11,496 bases of DNA from Sphingobium sp. (GCA_020051025.1 JAGVJS010000040.1:1-11496), one strand, 5' to 3'; positions 1 through 6,894 are shown, numbered from the stretch's first letter. The notes: generated by a model not told the origin, from the sequence alone. Numbers and translations: made by a program.

Positions 1-909
1 GGCATGGTGGCCACCTGGGTCGGCCATGCGACCGTGCTGGTGCAGGCGGCGGGCCTGAACATCCTGACCGATCCGATCTGGGCCGACTATGCCAGCCCCT
101 TGCCGCCGCTGGGGCCGAAGCGCGTGGCGGAGCCGGGCATCCGCTTCGATGATCTGCCGAAAATCGACCTGATCGTGCTGAGCCACAATCATTATGACCA
201 TATGGACCTGCCCACGCTGAAAAGGCTGTGGGAACGGGACCGGCCCAGGATCGTCACCAGCCTTGGCAATGACGCGATCCTGAAAGCGCAGGGCATCCCG
301 GCAACGGCGCTGGACTGGGGGCAGTCGGTCAGTGGCGCGGCCCTGAACGGCCTGGCGCCGCAGGCGGTGATCCAGTGCGGCAATTACGAACATTGTCCCG
401 ACTATCGCGTCCATGTGACCCGCAACCATCATTGGGGCAGCCGCTGGGGCACGGACCGCAACCGGGCGCTGTGGTCGAGTTTCCTGATCGAGACGCGGGC
501 GGGCAACATCTTCTTTGCCGGCGACACCGGCGCGGGCGACATGGGCTGGCCCTATGAGGCGACACGATACGGCCCGATCCGGCTGGCGCTGATCCCGATC
601 GGCGCTTTCCGCTTCTGGAAGGGGCAGATGGCGTCGGACGCGCATATCGGTCCGGCGCAGGCGGTCGAGGTGTTCGAGCGGCTGGGCGCGTCGACCGCCA
701 TCCCTATTCATTGGGGCACGTTCCGCCTGTCCTACGAACAATGGGATACGCCGCCCAGGATGCTGGAACTCTATTTACGCTGCGCCGGGATCGAGCAGAA
801 ACGCTTCGCGCCGGTGCGGATCGGCCAGACATTGCCGGTCCCCACGGTCAGCCCGGTGCCGATCGGGGCGAAACGCTGCGACGAGCGGGCGATCCGCGCA
901 CTGGAATGA
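1..909 (+). CDS. Metallo-beta-lactamase-fold hydrolase, NAPE-PLD/UlaG-like (5' end outside window)
   Basis: Hydrolase of the metallo-beta-lactamase fold, closest in layout to NAPE-phospholipase D-like and UlaG-like proteins, which cleave phosphodiester or lactone bonds with two metal ions; the substrate here cannot be told. Counting from the first ATG (base 4), the opening WVGHAT strand leads to LTDPIW, the metal motif HNHYDH is at residues 61-66, NHHWG at 141-145, a metal-bridging Asp in FAGDTG near 174, and a late His in PIHWG near 236. No signal peptide is visible. The frame is open to the window edge, and family members normally carry tens of residues before the WxGHAT strand. There is also no room for a ribosome binding site before base 4, so that ATG is probably internal and the gene begins upstream. 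The fold is certain; the substrate class is not. Confidence 0.9.
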   Translation, partial: GMVATWVGHATVLVQAAGLNILTDPIWADYASPLPPLGPKRVAEPGIRFDDLPKIDLIVLSHNHYDHMDLPTLKRLWERDRPRIVTSLGNDAILKAQGIPATALDWGQSVSGAALNGLAPQAVIQCGNYEHCPDYRVHVTRNHHWGSRWGTDRNRALWSSFLIETRAGNIFFAGDTGAGDMGWPYEATRYGPIRLALIPIGAFRFWKGQMASDAHIGPAQAVEVFERLGASTAIPIHWGTFRLSYEQWDTPPRMLELYLRCAGIEQKRFAPVRIGQTLPVPTVSPVPIGAKRCDERAIRALE

Positions 910-910
910 T

Positions 911-1006
911 CCACAACTTATCCACAGGCCATGCACAGGGTGATACAGCGACTGACCACAGGCTATACAGAGATGATGCACAGCCTATGCACAGGAGAGC
1001 CCACAG
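911..1006 (+). promoter_or_regulatory. Array of DnaA-box-like CACAG repeats
   Basis: The gap between the hydrolase and the GFA gene holds a perfect DnaA-box consensus, TTATCCACA, at 918-926. Same-orientation near-matches are CCATGCACA at 929-937, TGATGCACA at 974-982 and CTATGCACA at 985-993. The core ACAG occurs eight times, starting at 924, 935, 945, 958, 967, 980, 991 and 1003, about 11 bp apart on average, so the copies lie on roughly one face of the helix. The last copy abuts the GTG start of the next gene. A DnaA-binding or other regulatory cluster is plausible, but binding is inferred from sequence only; local repeat expansion is the alternative. Confidence 0.5.
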
Positions 1007-1447
1007 GTGACGGAGCCGGGTGAACAGTCGATCAGGCAGGCAGGGCAATGCCTGTGCGGCGCGGTCCGTTTCGAGGCGGTCATCGCCGACCGGGCCATGG
1101 GCGCCTGCCATTGCGGCATGTGCCGGCGCTGGTCGGGCGGCGTGTTCCTGTCAGTCGCCTGCACCGCCATCAGCCTGGCCGATCCCGATGCGATGGGCAT
1201 CTATGCCTCGTCGCCATGGGGTGAGCGGGGTTTCTGCAAAAATTGCGGCAGTTCGCTGCTGTGGCGGTCGAAGGACGGCGCGCATCTGGCGGTGTCCATC
1301 CAGGCCTTTGCCGATCCGGGCGCCTTCCCCTTCACCACGCAGATCTTCACCGACGAAAAGCCCGCATGCTATCATTTTCGCGAGACGACGCGGGATATGA
1401 CCGGTGCGGAGGTGGTGGCCGCCTTCGCGCCCGGTCAGGATCGTTAA
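1007..1447 (+). CDS. GFA / CENP-V family zinc-binding protein
   Basis: Member of the GFA family (glutathione-dependent formaldehyde-activating enzyme/CENP-V fold), small zinc proteins of about 130-150 residues. The cysteine pattern is complete: CLCGAVRF (Cys15, Cys17), CHCGMC (Cys34, Cys36, Cys39) and FCKNCGS (Cys77, Cys80), followed by the family's SSLLWR strand. True GFA catalyses S-hydroxymethylglutathione formation, but most members of this size have no proven reaction, so an enzymatic role should not be assumed. The GTG start is chosen because AGGAG (993-997) lies 9 nt upstream. No signal peptide, so cytosolic. It is separated from the upstream hydrolase by the CACAG repeat array and ends only 7 nt before the convergent DUF3617 gene, with no hairpin terminator between them. 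Confidence 0.9.
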   Translation: MTEPGEQSIRQAGQCLCGAVRFEAVIADRAMGACHCGMCRRWSGGVFLSVACTAISLADPDAMGIYASSPWGERGFCKNCGSSLLWRSKDGAHLAVSIQAFADPGAFPFTTQIFTDEKPACYHFRETTRDMTGAEVVAAFAPGQDR

Positions 1448-1454
1448 AGGCGCG

Positions 1455-1973
1455 TCAGCCGGCCTTGGCGCAATCGCCGGTGCGGGTGCCGGTCAGATCA
1501 TGGGTGGTGCGCAGGACAGGCTTGCCACCCTCCGTCTTCGTCATGGTCGTGCCCAGCGTCAGCGAGTCCGCGGTATAATTGCCCTCGACCGTGATTTCCG
1601 ACGTACCCGCGCCCGCCTTGCAGTTCAGGGTCGCGATCAGCCGGCCCTTGCGCGCCATCTTGTCCTTATAGCTGCACGCCGTTCCTTCCTTGCCCGCGAT
1701 CCCATCGGCATCGGGCAGGCCATCCTTGTCGATGGCGATGCACAGCTTCTCCTCGCCCACTTCTTTCAGCGCTTCCTGATATTGGGCCGGGGTCACGGTG
1801 GGCGTGTTGTAGCCGGTGGTCTTGCGCGTCAGCGTCCATTGGCCCGCGCGCATCAGGATCGGCGCCTCTTCCGCCTCCGGCGCCGGGGCAGGTTCGCTGC
1901 CGCAGGCCGACAGGCCAAGCGTGCCGCCGCACATAAGGGCCAGCGGCAGCGCCGCACGCCAGGTCTTTCGCAT
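1455..1973 (-). CDS. DUF3617 domain lipoprotein (first copy)
   Basis: Predicted lipoprotein of 172 residues. A basic, hydrophobic signal peptide ends in the lipobox LSAC, so Cys24 would be lipidated and the protein anchored in the periplasm. A Pro/Glu/Ala-rich linker (residues 27-38) precedes a DUF3617-type domain that begins with RAGQWTLTRKT and contains Cys78, Cys100 and Cys118 (the last in LNCKAG), plus a C-terminal Cys near the end; these probably form disulfides. Beta-strand-rich, no catalytic motif, function unknown for the family. A strong GGGGAGAGG ribosome site precedes the ATG. It lies downstream of, and in the same orientation as, the HNH gene and a second DUF3617 gene, so the three may be co-transcribed. 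Confidence 0.87.
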   Translation of the reverse strand: MRKTWRAALPLALMCGGTLGLSACGSEPAPAPEAEEAPILMRAGQWTLTRKTTGYNTPTVTPAQYQEALKEVGEEKLCIAIDKDGLPDADGIAGKEGTACSYKDKMARKGRLIATLNCKAGAGTSEITVEGNYTADSLTLGTTMTKTEGGKPVLRTTHDLTGTRTGDCAKAG

Positions 1974-2042
1974 ATCCTCTCCCCTGTTCTTCGTAAGAAT
2001 CTGGCGAAGGCTCTACCGCTTGGTCATGGAGCGCAAGGAAAA

Positions 2043-2372
2043 TTATCGCCGCCGCCGGGTGGGCGCTTGCCGGGTGGGGGCATGAAAGTCGGGCGGCTTG
2101 TCCGATATCCATGCCAGGAAGCGGGCTATGGCCGGCTGAACGCGCAGGGCGGATGCCTGCACATAGGCGTGCGCCAAATCTGCATTGGTCAGCGTTGCAT
2201 GGATGGTGCGGTGGCAGATCGGGTGCAGCGGCACGACCACCCGGCCGCCCCGGCTCCTTGGCAGCGGATGATGCCACTCCACCCGTCCTCCCAACGGCCG
2301 CTCACACAGCCAGCAGCGGTCGGAGACGGCGTTGCCTGGGTCGCCGCTCAGTTGGCGGCGGCCGGGGCGCAA
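2043..2372 (-). CDS. Small HNH endonuclease family protein (start uncertain)
   Basis: Small HNH-type protein of about 90-110 residues. The core, in order, is CWLC (first zinc-ligand pair), VEWHHP (the HNH histidines), SRGG, then HPICHRTIHATLTNADLA with the second Cys/His ligand pair, and a basic tail rich in Arg with FHAPTR. I recognise this as a short standalone HNH family seen in sphingomonads; substrate and role are unknown. The start is a problem: in this frame the region just before CWLC has no ATG. The only standard initiators nearby are TTG at 2372 (preceded by GGAG 4 nt upstream) and GTG at 2387, both inside the 3' end of the upstream DUF3617 gene, whose stop is at 2348-2350. A coupled start or a non-canonical CTG at 2351 overlapping that stop are alternatives. 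The coding evidence is good; the N terminus is a guess. Confidence 0.72.
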   Translation of the reverse strand: MRPGRRQLSGDPGNAVSDRCWLCERPLGGRVEWHHPLPRSRGGRVVVPLHPICHRTIHATLTNADLAHAYVQASALRVQPAIARFLAWISDKPPDFHAPTRQAPTRRRR

Positions 2373-2914
2373 TCCGCTCCGATCCACTTCCCTTCCGACC
2401 GGGCGGTCATTGCCATGGTCATATTGTTCGGTCCGCCCGCCATCTTCATGTCCATATCCATCGCATAGCTTTCCGGGGCATAGGTGCCGGACATGGTGGC
2501 GTTCATCGTGCCGCCCTGCGACTTGCAGGATATCTGACCTTTCACGGTGCCGCCTTTCGCCTCGAACCCGCCATAGGTGCAATCCTTATTCTCCTGCCCC
2601 GCGAACATCTCACCGCTTGGGTTGGCGGCCTGCTCGGGCGTGACGCAATATTTGAGCGACGTCTGGCTCATCATGCTCTTCATCTGATCCTTCATATTGG
2701 CCGGGGCGCCGGGCATGTCGGACAGGTCGATATCCTTGACGGTAAAGCGCCCTTCCCACTGGCCGGGCTTCAATTGCACCTTGTCGACTTCCGCCTTCAC
2801 CTCAGCCTTGCTCATCGCGTCGGTGGCGGCGATGTCCCCCGTCTTGTCACCGGGTTTGTCGCCACAGGCGGCAAGGGTCATCAGAACCGTAAGCATCAAG
2901 ACCGTCCGGCGCAT
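2348..2914 (-). CDS. DUF3617 domain lipoprotein (second copy)
   Basis: Second DUF3617-type lipoprotein, 188 residues from the chosen start. The signal peptide MRRTVLMLTVLMTLAAC ends in lipobox LAAC, giving lipidated Cys17. A charged linker with repeated GDK/GD units follows, then the domain proper: LKPGQWEGRF, YCVTPEQA, a DCTYGGFEAKGG strand, ISCKSQGGTMNATMSGTY and a Met-rich stretch (YAMDMDMKMAGG), ending in a Cys near the C terminus. The CVTPEQA and GTMNATMSGTY blocks are the usual DUF3617 landmarks. The start was chosen at the second of two nearby ATGs because GGGAGG lies 6 nt ahead of it; an in-frame GTG at 2938 and an ATG at 2920 are less well placed. The family has no known activity. 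The 3' end overlaps the likely start of the HNH gene. Confidence 0.87.
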   Translation of the reverse strand: MRRTVLMLTVLMTLAACGDKPGDKTGDIAATDAMSKAEVKAEVDKVQLKPGQWEGRFTVKDIDLSDMPGAPANMKDQMKSMMSQTSLKYCVTPEQAANPSGEMFAGQENKDCTYGGFEAKGGTVKGQISCKSQGGTMNATMSGTYAPESYAMDMDMKMAGGPNNMTMAMTARSEGKWIGADCAPAAAN

Positions 2915-3132
2915 CGTCATCCTCCCTGTTTCTATCACGACACGAGCATATCAGCGCTGCGGGAAGGTTCAATGACCCCGCATAAAATGAAGGATGTTCT
3001 TTATTTGTTCATTTTGATTCGGTAGAGATCACGCTGACCTTTTGGGCAGTTTTGACAGGGATAAGGATGTCTGGCGTATTGGTGACTTCAATATCCAGAC
3101 GGCGGCAGACAAGCCTGACCGCCTGGCCAGCG

Positions 3133-3565
3133 ATGATGGCGGTCATTACATCGCTGCTCGCTGCAACGGTCCCCGCGACAGCTTCAATCATTTCGCTCAG
3201 GATGCGAGTTTCAACCGTGGCGCCTATCGTGTCTTTACGTCGAAGGAGGCGACCGATGGATCAGCCACAATGTCTTCAAGGATGAAGGGCATCAGATTCG
3301 GAATATCGACGGCACCGAAGTTCTTTCCGACCTTCTTTGGGAAGCCTGGTACGCTGAGTCCGAGGAGGGCGGGATCAAACGCTGGTCGATCCTGGAATAT
3401 GAGATCAAGGATGGAAAGTCCGATATCAGCTTCCGTTATCCCGACGAGGTCGATGTGGAAGTCATTGATGACGACCGTCGCCAGTCAGCCCTGCGCGCGC
3501 GCTTCGGTGACAAGCCGATCGTCTATCCGCCCATGCCCAGGACCGCGTTTGAACTGAAGCCCTGA
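3133..3565 (+). pseudogene. Probable frameshifted YezG/DUF600-like gene
   Basis: Two adjacent plus-strand frames together read as one protein of about 143 residues. The first (from ATG 3133 or 3136) encodes a short helix and strand, SLLAATVPATASIISLRMRV and APIV. The second, open until the TGA at 3563-3565, continues LYVEGGDRWISHNVF, DLLWEAWYAE, RWSILEYEI, ISFRYPDEVD and FGDKPIVYPP. The seam is at about 3229-3235, where two extra bases would restore a continuous V-S-L-Y-V-E-G; the second frame has no start codon of its own. The late W...G...FxYPD...R...FGDKxxxYP pattern resembles the YezG/DUF600 immunity-like family, an assignment from memory and only tentative. Either a true pseudogene or a sequencing indel. 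The 200 bp before it hold no convincing gene. It stops 40 nt before uvrB. Confidence 0.45.
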
Positions 3566-3605
3566 TCCCGATTGCGCCTGCGTCCAAAGCCCCCATATTG
3601 CACCC

Positions 3606-5789
3606 ATGTCGATTCAGATCCGCACCACGCTCGATGAACCGGAAACCGGGGAAGGTTTCGTCCCCCATCGCCCTGCGCGTCCTGAAAAGAGCGAGGGCGG
3701 GCGCCCCTTCACGCTGGTCAGCGACTATGAACCATCGGGCGATCAGCGCACCGCGATCCCCGAACTGGTCGAACAGGCGCTGGCCGGCGAGAAGGATCAG
3801 GTGCTGCTGGGCGTCACCGGCTCCGGCAAGACCTTCACCATGGCCAAGGTGATCGAGGCGTTGCAGCGGCCTGCGCTTATATTGGCGCCGAACAAGATCC
3901 TCGCCGCCCAGCTTTATGGGGAATTCAAGAGCTTCTTCCCCGACAATGCGGTCGAATATTTCGTCAGCTATTATGACTATTACCAGCCCGAAGCCTATGT
4001 CGCGCGGTCCGACACCTATATCGAGAAGGAGTCGAGCGTAAACGAGAGCATCGACCGGATGCGCCATTCGGCCACCCGCGCGCTGCTGGAACGGGACTAT
4101 GTCATCATCGTGGCGTCCGTCTCCTGCCTGTACGGCATCGGTTCGGTCGAAACCTATTCGGCCATGACCTTCTCCATGAAGAAAGGCGGGATCGAGGACC
4201 AGCGGGAGATCATCCGCAAGCTGGTCGCGCTTCAATATAAGCGCAAAGATGCCGGTTTCGCGCGCGGCAATTTCCGCTTGAAAGGCGACAATCTCGAAAT
4301 CTTTCCATCCCATTATGAGGACACGGCCTGGCGCATCAGCTTCTTCGGCAATGAGATTGAGGAGATTGTCGAGTTTGATCCGCTCAGCGGCAAGAAGGTC
4401 GCGAGCCTCGATTATGTGAAGGTCTTCCCCAACAGCCACCATGTCACCCCCGGCCCGACGCTCAAGCAGGCGATGGAGGCGATCCGTTTCGAACTGACCG
4501 AACGCCTCAAGGAACTGGTCGAGGAAGGCAAGTTGCTGGAGGCGCAGCGGCTGGAGCAGCGGACCAATTTCGACCTGGAGATGATCGCGGCGACGGGTAG
4601 TTGCGCGGGGATCGAGAATTATTCCCGCTTCCTGACCGGTCGCCTGCCCGGCGAGCCGCCGCCGACCCTGTTCGAATATCTGCCCGAAAATGCGTTGCTG
4701 TTCGTGGACGAAAGCCATCAGACCGTGCCGCAGATCGGCGCGATGGCGCGCGGCGACCACCGACGCAAGATCACGCTGGCCGAATATGGCTTCCGCCTGC
4801 CCAGTTGCATCGACAATCGCCCGCTGCGCTTCAATGAGTGGGACGCGATGCGGCCGCAAACGGTGTCCGTTTCCGCGACGCCCGGTCCGTGGGAGATGGA
4901 GCAGACCGGCGGGGTGTTCAGCGAACAGGTGATCCGCCCCACCGGCCTGATCGATCCGCCGGTCGAGATCAAGCCGGTCGAGGATCAGGTGGACGATCTG
5001 ATCAACGAATGCCGCAAGGTCGCGGCGCAGGGTTATCGCACGCTCGTCACGACGCTGACCAAGCGCATGGCCGAAGACCTGACCGAGTTCATGCACGAGG
5101 CGGGGATCAAGGTCCGTTACATGCACTCGGACGTCGAGACGCTGGAACGTATCGAACTGATCCGTGACCTCAGGCTCGGCGTCTATGACGTGCTGATCGG
5201 CATCAACCTGCTGCGCGAGGGCCTCGACATTCCCGAATGCGGGCTGGTGGCAATCCTCGACGCCGACAAGGAAGGCTTCCTGCGGTCCGAAACCTCGCTG
5301 ATCCAGACCATCGGCCGCGCGGCACGCAATGTAGAAGGGCGCGTGATCCTCTATGCGGACCGTATCACCGGCAGCATGGAACGCGCGCTTAACGAAACCT
5401 CACGTCGCCGCGAGAAGCAGGAAGCCTACAACCTCGAGCACGGCATCACGCCGACCACGATCAAGCGCAATATCGGCGACATCATCGCCCATGTATCGAG
5501 CAAGGATCAGGTGACAGTTGACACCGGGCTGGAGGATCGTCCGCATTTGGTGGGCCATAATCTGCGCGCCTATATCGAGGATCTGGAAAAGAAGATGCGC
5601 GCAGCGGCAGCGGACCTGGAATTCGAGGAAGCCGGGCGGATTCGGGACGAGATCCGCAAGCTGGAGGCGGAGGAATTGGGCTTGCCGGCGCATGAGCAGG
5701 TCGCGGCACCGAGAGGGCGGGCGACCGAGGGGAAGCCGGGGACGCGGAAACTGCGTTATGGGAAGACGACACGGAAATTTGGAAGATAG
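3606..5789 (+). CDS. uvrB: UvrABC excinuclease subunit B
   Basis: Central subunit of nucleotide excision repair: with UvrA it scans DNA, verifies the lesion by strand separation, then recruits UvrC for the two incisions; cytosolic. All landmarks are present in the 727 residues: Walker A GVTGSGKT (69-76), the damage-probing beta-hairpin [12 protein letters not shown] (121-132), helicase motif II DESH (368-371), [11 protein letters not shown] (534-544), motif [10 protein letters not shown] (567-574), and the C-terminal UVR motif (about 652-690) that binds UvrC. The last 35 residues form a basic Gly/Arg/Lys-rich tail. The roughly 40-residue N-terminal extension before [13 protein letters not shown] is longer than in E. 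coli but not unusual for alphaproteobacteria. Only 40 nt separate it from the preceding remnant, and I see no GTTC-N7-GTTC SOS box there; no good ribosome site is visible either. Confidence 0.99.
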   Translation: MSIQIRTTLDEPETGEGFVPHRPARPEKSEGGRPFTLVSDYEPSGDQRTAIPELVEQALAGEKDQVLLGVTGSGKTFTMAKVIEALQRPALILAPNKILAAQLYGEFKSFFPDNAVEYFVSYYDYYQPEAYVARSDTYIEKESSVNESIDRMRHSATRALLERDYVIIVASVSCLYGIGSVETYSAMTFSMKKGGIEDQREIIRKLVALQYKRKDAGFARGNFRLKGDNLEIFPSHYEDTAWRISFFGNEIEEIVEFDPLSGKKVASLDYVKVFPNSHHVTPGPTLKQAMEAIRFELTERLKELVEEGKLLEAQRLEQRTNFDLEMIAATGSCAGIENYSRFLTGRLPGEPPPTLFEYLPENALLFVDESHQTVPQIGAMARGDHRRKITLAEYGFRLPSCIDNRPLRFNEWDAMRPQTVSVSATPGPWEMEQTGGVFSEQVIRPTGLIDPPVEIKPVEDQVDDLINECRKVAAQGYRTLVTTLTKRMAEDLTEFMHEAGIKVRYMHSDVETLERIELIRDLRLGVYDVLIGINLLREGLDIPECGLVAILDADKEGFLRSETSLIQTIGRAARNVEGRVILYADRITGSMERALNETSRRREKQEAYNLEHGITPTTIKRNIGDIIAHVSSKDQVTVDTGLEDRPHLVGHNLRAYIEDLEKKMRAAAADLEFEEAGRIRDEIRKLEAEELGLPAHEQVAAPRGRATEGKPGTRKLRYGKTTRKFGR

Positions 5790-5847
5790 TATTTTTCTAT
5801 AGCCCAATTAGTGCTATTAGTAATCTCACACCTCTCGTGAGATCGCG
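5790..5847 (+). promoter_or_regulatory. Candidate promoter/operator of the RAMA-higBA cassette
   Basis: AT-rich gap between uvrB and the cassette, the most AT-rich stretch nearby. It holds a perfect 7-bp inverted repeat, ATCTCAC (5823-5829) and GTGAGAT (5837-5843) with a 7-nt spacer, ending 4 nt before the start codon so that its right arm covers the ribosome-site position. Further upstream is a shorter inverted pair, ATAGC (5799-5803) and GCTAT (5813-5817), and a direct repeat ATTAGT at 5807 and 5816. TATTAG (5815-5820) could be a -10 element but its -35 partner is poor. Autoregulation by HigA or by the ribbon-helix-helix protein is the natural reading; it is inference. Confidence 0.45.
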
Positions 5848-6297
5848 ATGCACATTGATGTAAGCCTAGATGTTTTCAAAGCGTTGACCAATAAATTACG
5901 CTATGAAGGCCATAGCTTTGATGACGTAATAAGAGAACTATTAGCGCTTGATTCGCCAACGGAGCCTGATCGCGATGCCAAGGCAGGTCTTGAAGATAGC
6001 GAACCGCTCAGCAGCGTGAATCGCAGCTTTTGCCGCATAATGGGTGAATTTTACTCGCGCGGCCTTATCTTGCCAGATGGTACAGAGCTACGCGCACGGT
6101 ATAAAGGACAGGAGTTCCGGGCTCGAATAGAAGGCGGCACATGGCTTGATGAGGGCGGGCAAGAGCATTCCAGCCCTTCCGCTGCTGCGCGTGCCATCAC
6201 CGACAACAATGTTAACGGCCTGCGCTTCTGGGAAGCGCGTCGTCCGGTTGATACATTTTGGCGCAAACTCGATTCTATTGCGGGTGAAAACCAATGA
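5848..6297 (+). CDS. Ribbon-helix-helix plus RAMA domain protein
   Basis: Protein of 149 residues in two parts. Residues 2-32 (HIDVSLDVFKALTNKL, then FDDVIRELL) have the short strand and two helices of a ribbon-helix-helix DNA-binding/dimerisation unit, somewhat like the SeqA N terminus. After a charged linker, residues about 68-131 match a RAMA-type domain: LILPDGTELRARYKGQEF, the SSPSAAARAIT block (108-118) and NGLRFWE (123-129). RAMA domains are known from restriction-modification and modified-DNA-binding contexts, and a close relative is DUF4357. No catalytic motif is seen, so it most likely binds DNA. Its stop shares the sequence ATGA with the start of higB, a 4-nt overlap that implies translational coupling. 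Codon use is less GC-biased than uvrB or ruvB, suggesting acquisition. The exact domain name is less certain than the two-part layout. Confidence 0.75.
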   Translation: MHIDVSLDVFKALTNKLRYEGHSFDDVIRELLALDSPTEPDRDAKAGLEDSEPLSSVNRSFCRIMGEFYSRGLILPDGTELRARYKGQEFRARIEGGTWLDEGGQEHSSPSAAARAITDNNVNGLRFWEARRPVDTFWRKLDSIAGENQ

Positions 6298-6575
6298 TCC
6301 GCTCCTTCGCCGATCCCGAAACCGAGAAAGTCTGGAACGGTGAGCGTAGCCGCAAGCTGCCGCCTGACATTCAGCAGACGGCACGGCGCAAGATGCGACA
6401 GATTCACCGTACCCTTAACCTCTATGATTTGCGGGTTCCCACAGGAAATCGGTTCGAGCAGTTGAAAGGCTTTACCCCTTCACGATATAGTCTGCGGATC
6501 AACGACCAGTGGCGCATCACGTTCGGCTGGTCAGACGGAGGCGCAGACAATGTCCGGATCGAGGACTATCATTGA
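6294..6575 (+). CDS. higB: HigB-type toxin, RelE/ParE superfamily
   Basis: Type II toxin of the HigB/RelE-ParE superfamily; relatives are ribosome-dependent mRNA interferases. At 93 residues it has the family's usual length and shape: a start MIRSFADPETEKVW, a basic helix near RRKMRQIHRTL, the DLRVPTGNRFEQLKG segment, and the conserved C-terminal strands YSLRINDQWRITFGW and a final VRIEDYH. The Arg residues of the RINDQWRI strand and the closing DYH are the typical conserved positions. It overlaps the RAMA gene by 4 nt and higA by 26 nt, in the toxin-first order typical of higBA. A GGGTGA sequence inside the end of the RAMA gene may serve as ribosome site. It looks intact, so it is expected to need an active antitoxin. 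Confidence 0.92.
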   Translation: MIRSFADPETEKVWNGERSRKLPPDIQQTARRKMRQIHRTLNLYDLRVPTGNRFEQLKGFTPSRYSLRINDQWRITFGWSDGGADNVRIEDYH

Positions 6576-6870
6576 GGATGACGATCAACTGGACAACGTG
6601 CATCCCGGCGCGATCCTCCGTGAAGATTTCCTGATCGGCAGCGATATCCCGACGCAAGAAGTAGTCGATGGAGCCGGCATCTCTGCCGATAGGCTGAAAG
6701 CGATTCTTTTGGAGCGCGCACCAATCGATGCAAATATCGACCTACGGCTCGCCCGCTATTTCGGCGTGAGCGAGGGTTTTTTTCTTGGCCTCCAGATTGA
6801 CTATGATCTGGAGGAAGAACGTCGCACCCATGGCGATGAAATCGCGCGCATCACTAAACGCGCGGCCTGA
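6550..6870 (+). CDS. higA: HigA-type antitoxin, HTH XRE family
   Basis: Antitoxin partner of HigB, 106 residues. Family signatures are VHPGAILREDFL (17-28) before the helix-turn-helix, LRLARYFGVSEGFFLGLQIDYDLE (65-88) after it, and a charged C-terminal tail. Such proteins bind and neutralise the toxin and repress their own operon through the HTH. The middle of the HTH (about 33-62) differs from common HigA proteins: where relatives usually have a Gln/Arg-rich recognition helix and a basic turn, this one reads VVDGAGISADRLKAILLERAPIDANI, so DNA specificity may be unusual. GGAGG (6537-6541) lies 8 nt before the ATG, inside higB, supporting this start. It is the last gene of the cassette and its stop codon falls in the loop of a GC-rich hairpin. 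Confidence 0.92.
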   Translation: MSGSRTIIEDDDQLDNVHPGAILREDFLIGSDIPTQEVVDGAGISADRLKAILLERAPIDANIDLRLARYFGVSEGFFLGLQIDYDLEEERRTHGDEIARITKRAA

Positions 6871-6877
6871 GCCGCGC
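6860..6877. terminator. GC-rich hairpin between convergent genes
   Basis: GCGCGGC (6860-6866) pairs perfectly with GCCGCGC (6871-6877) around a 4-nt loop CTGA that contains the higA stop codon. On the minus strand it lies 17 nt beyond the stop of the DUF1080 gene and is followed by GTTTAG, a weak T-rich run; on the plus strand no T-run follows. It could end minus-strand transcription, or just stabilise the higA 3' end. Not a textbook terminator. Confidence 0.4.
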
Positions 6878-6894
6878 TACTACCGCGCCAGCCT

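Noticed and set aside
911..1006. Reading the DnaA-box cluster as a replication origin
   Set aside because: No AT-rich unwinding region, no dnaA, repA, parAB or hemE neighbour; only a binding cluster can be argued.
1404..2468. Plus-strand open frame of 354 codons across the DUF3617/HNH region
   Set aside because: Its translation is Arg/Ala/Gly-rich without any domain, while three minus-strand frames here show lipoboxes, DUF3617 blocks and an HNH core with good ribosome sites for two of them.
3007..3021. GTTC...ATTC resembling an alphaproteobacterial SOS box upstream of uvrB
   Set aside because: The second half-site is ATTC and the spacing is six rather than seven bases; it is also about 600 bp from the uvrB start.
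3009..3191. Minus-strand frame of 60 codons beginning MIEAVAGTVAA
   Set aside because: The translation looks protein-like, but there is no good ribosome site, no recognisable domain, and it overlaps the N-terminal part of the better-supported plus-strand remnant. Kept as undecided rather than annotated.
3042..3557. Single uninterrupted plus-strand frame of 171 codons through the remnant region
   Set aside because: After about residue 70 it turns into Arg/Ser/Pro-rich sequence, while another frame over the same bases has clear protein character; it is the wrong frame.
3462..5126. Long minus-strand open frame (554 codons) opposite uvrB
   Set aside because: It is antisense to the fully conserved uvrB frame, and its Arg/Asp/His/Leu-rich translation is typical of the mirror of a high-GC gene.
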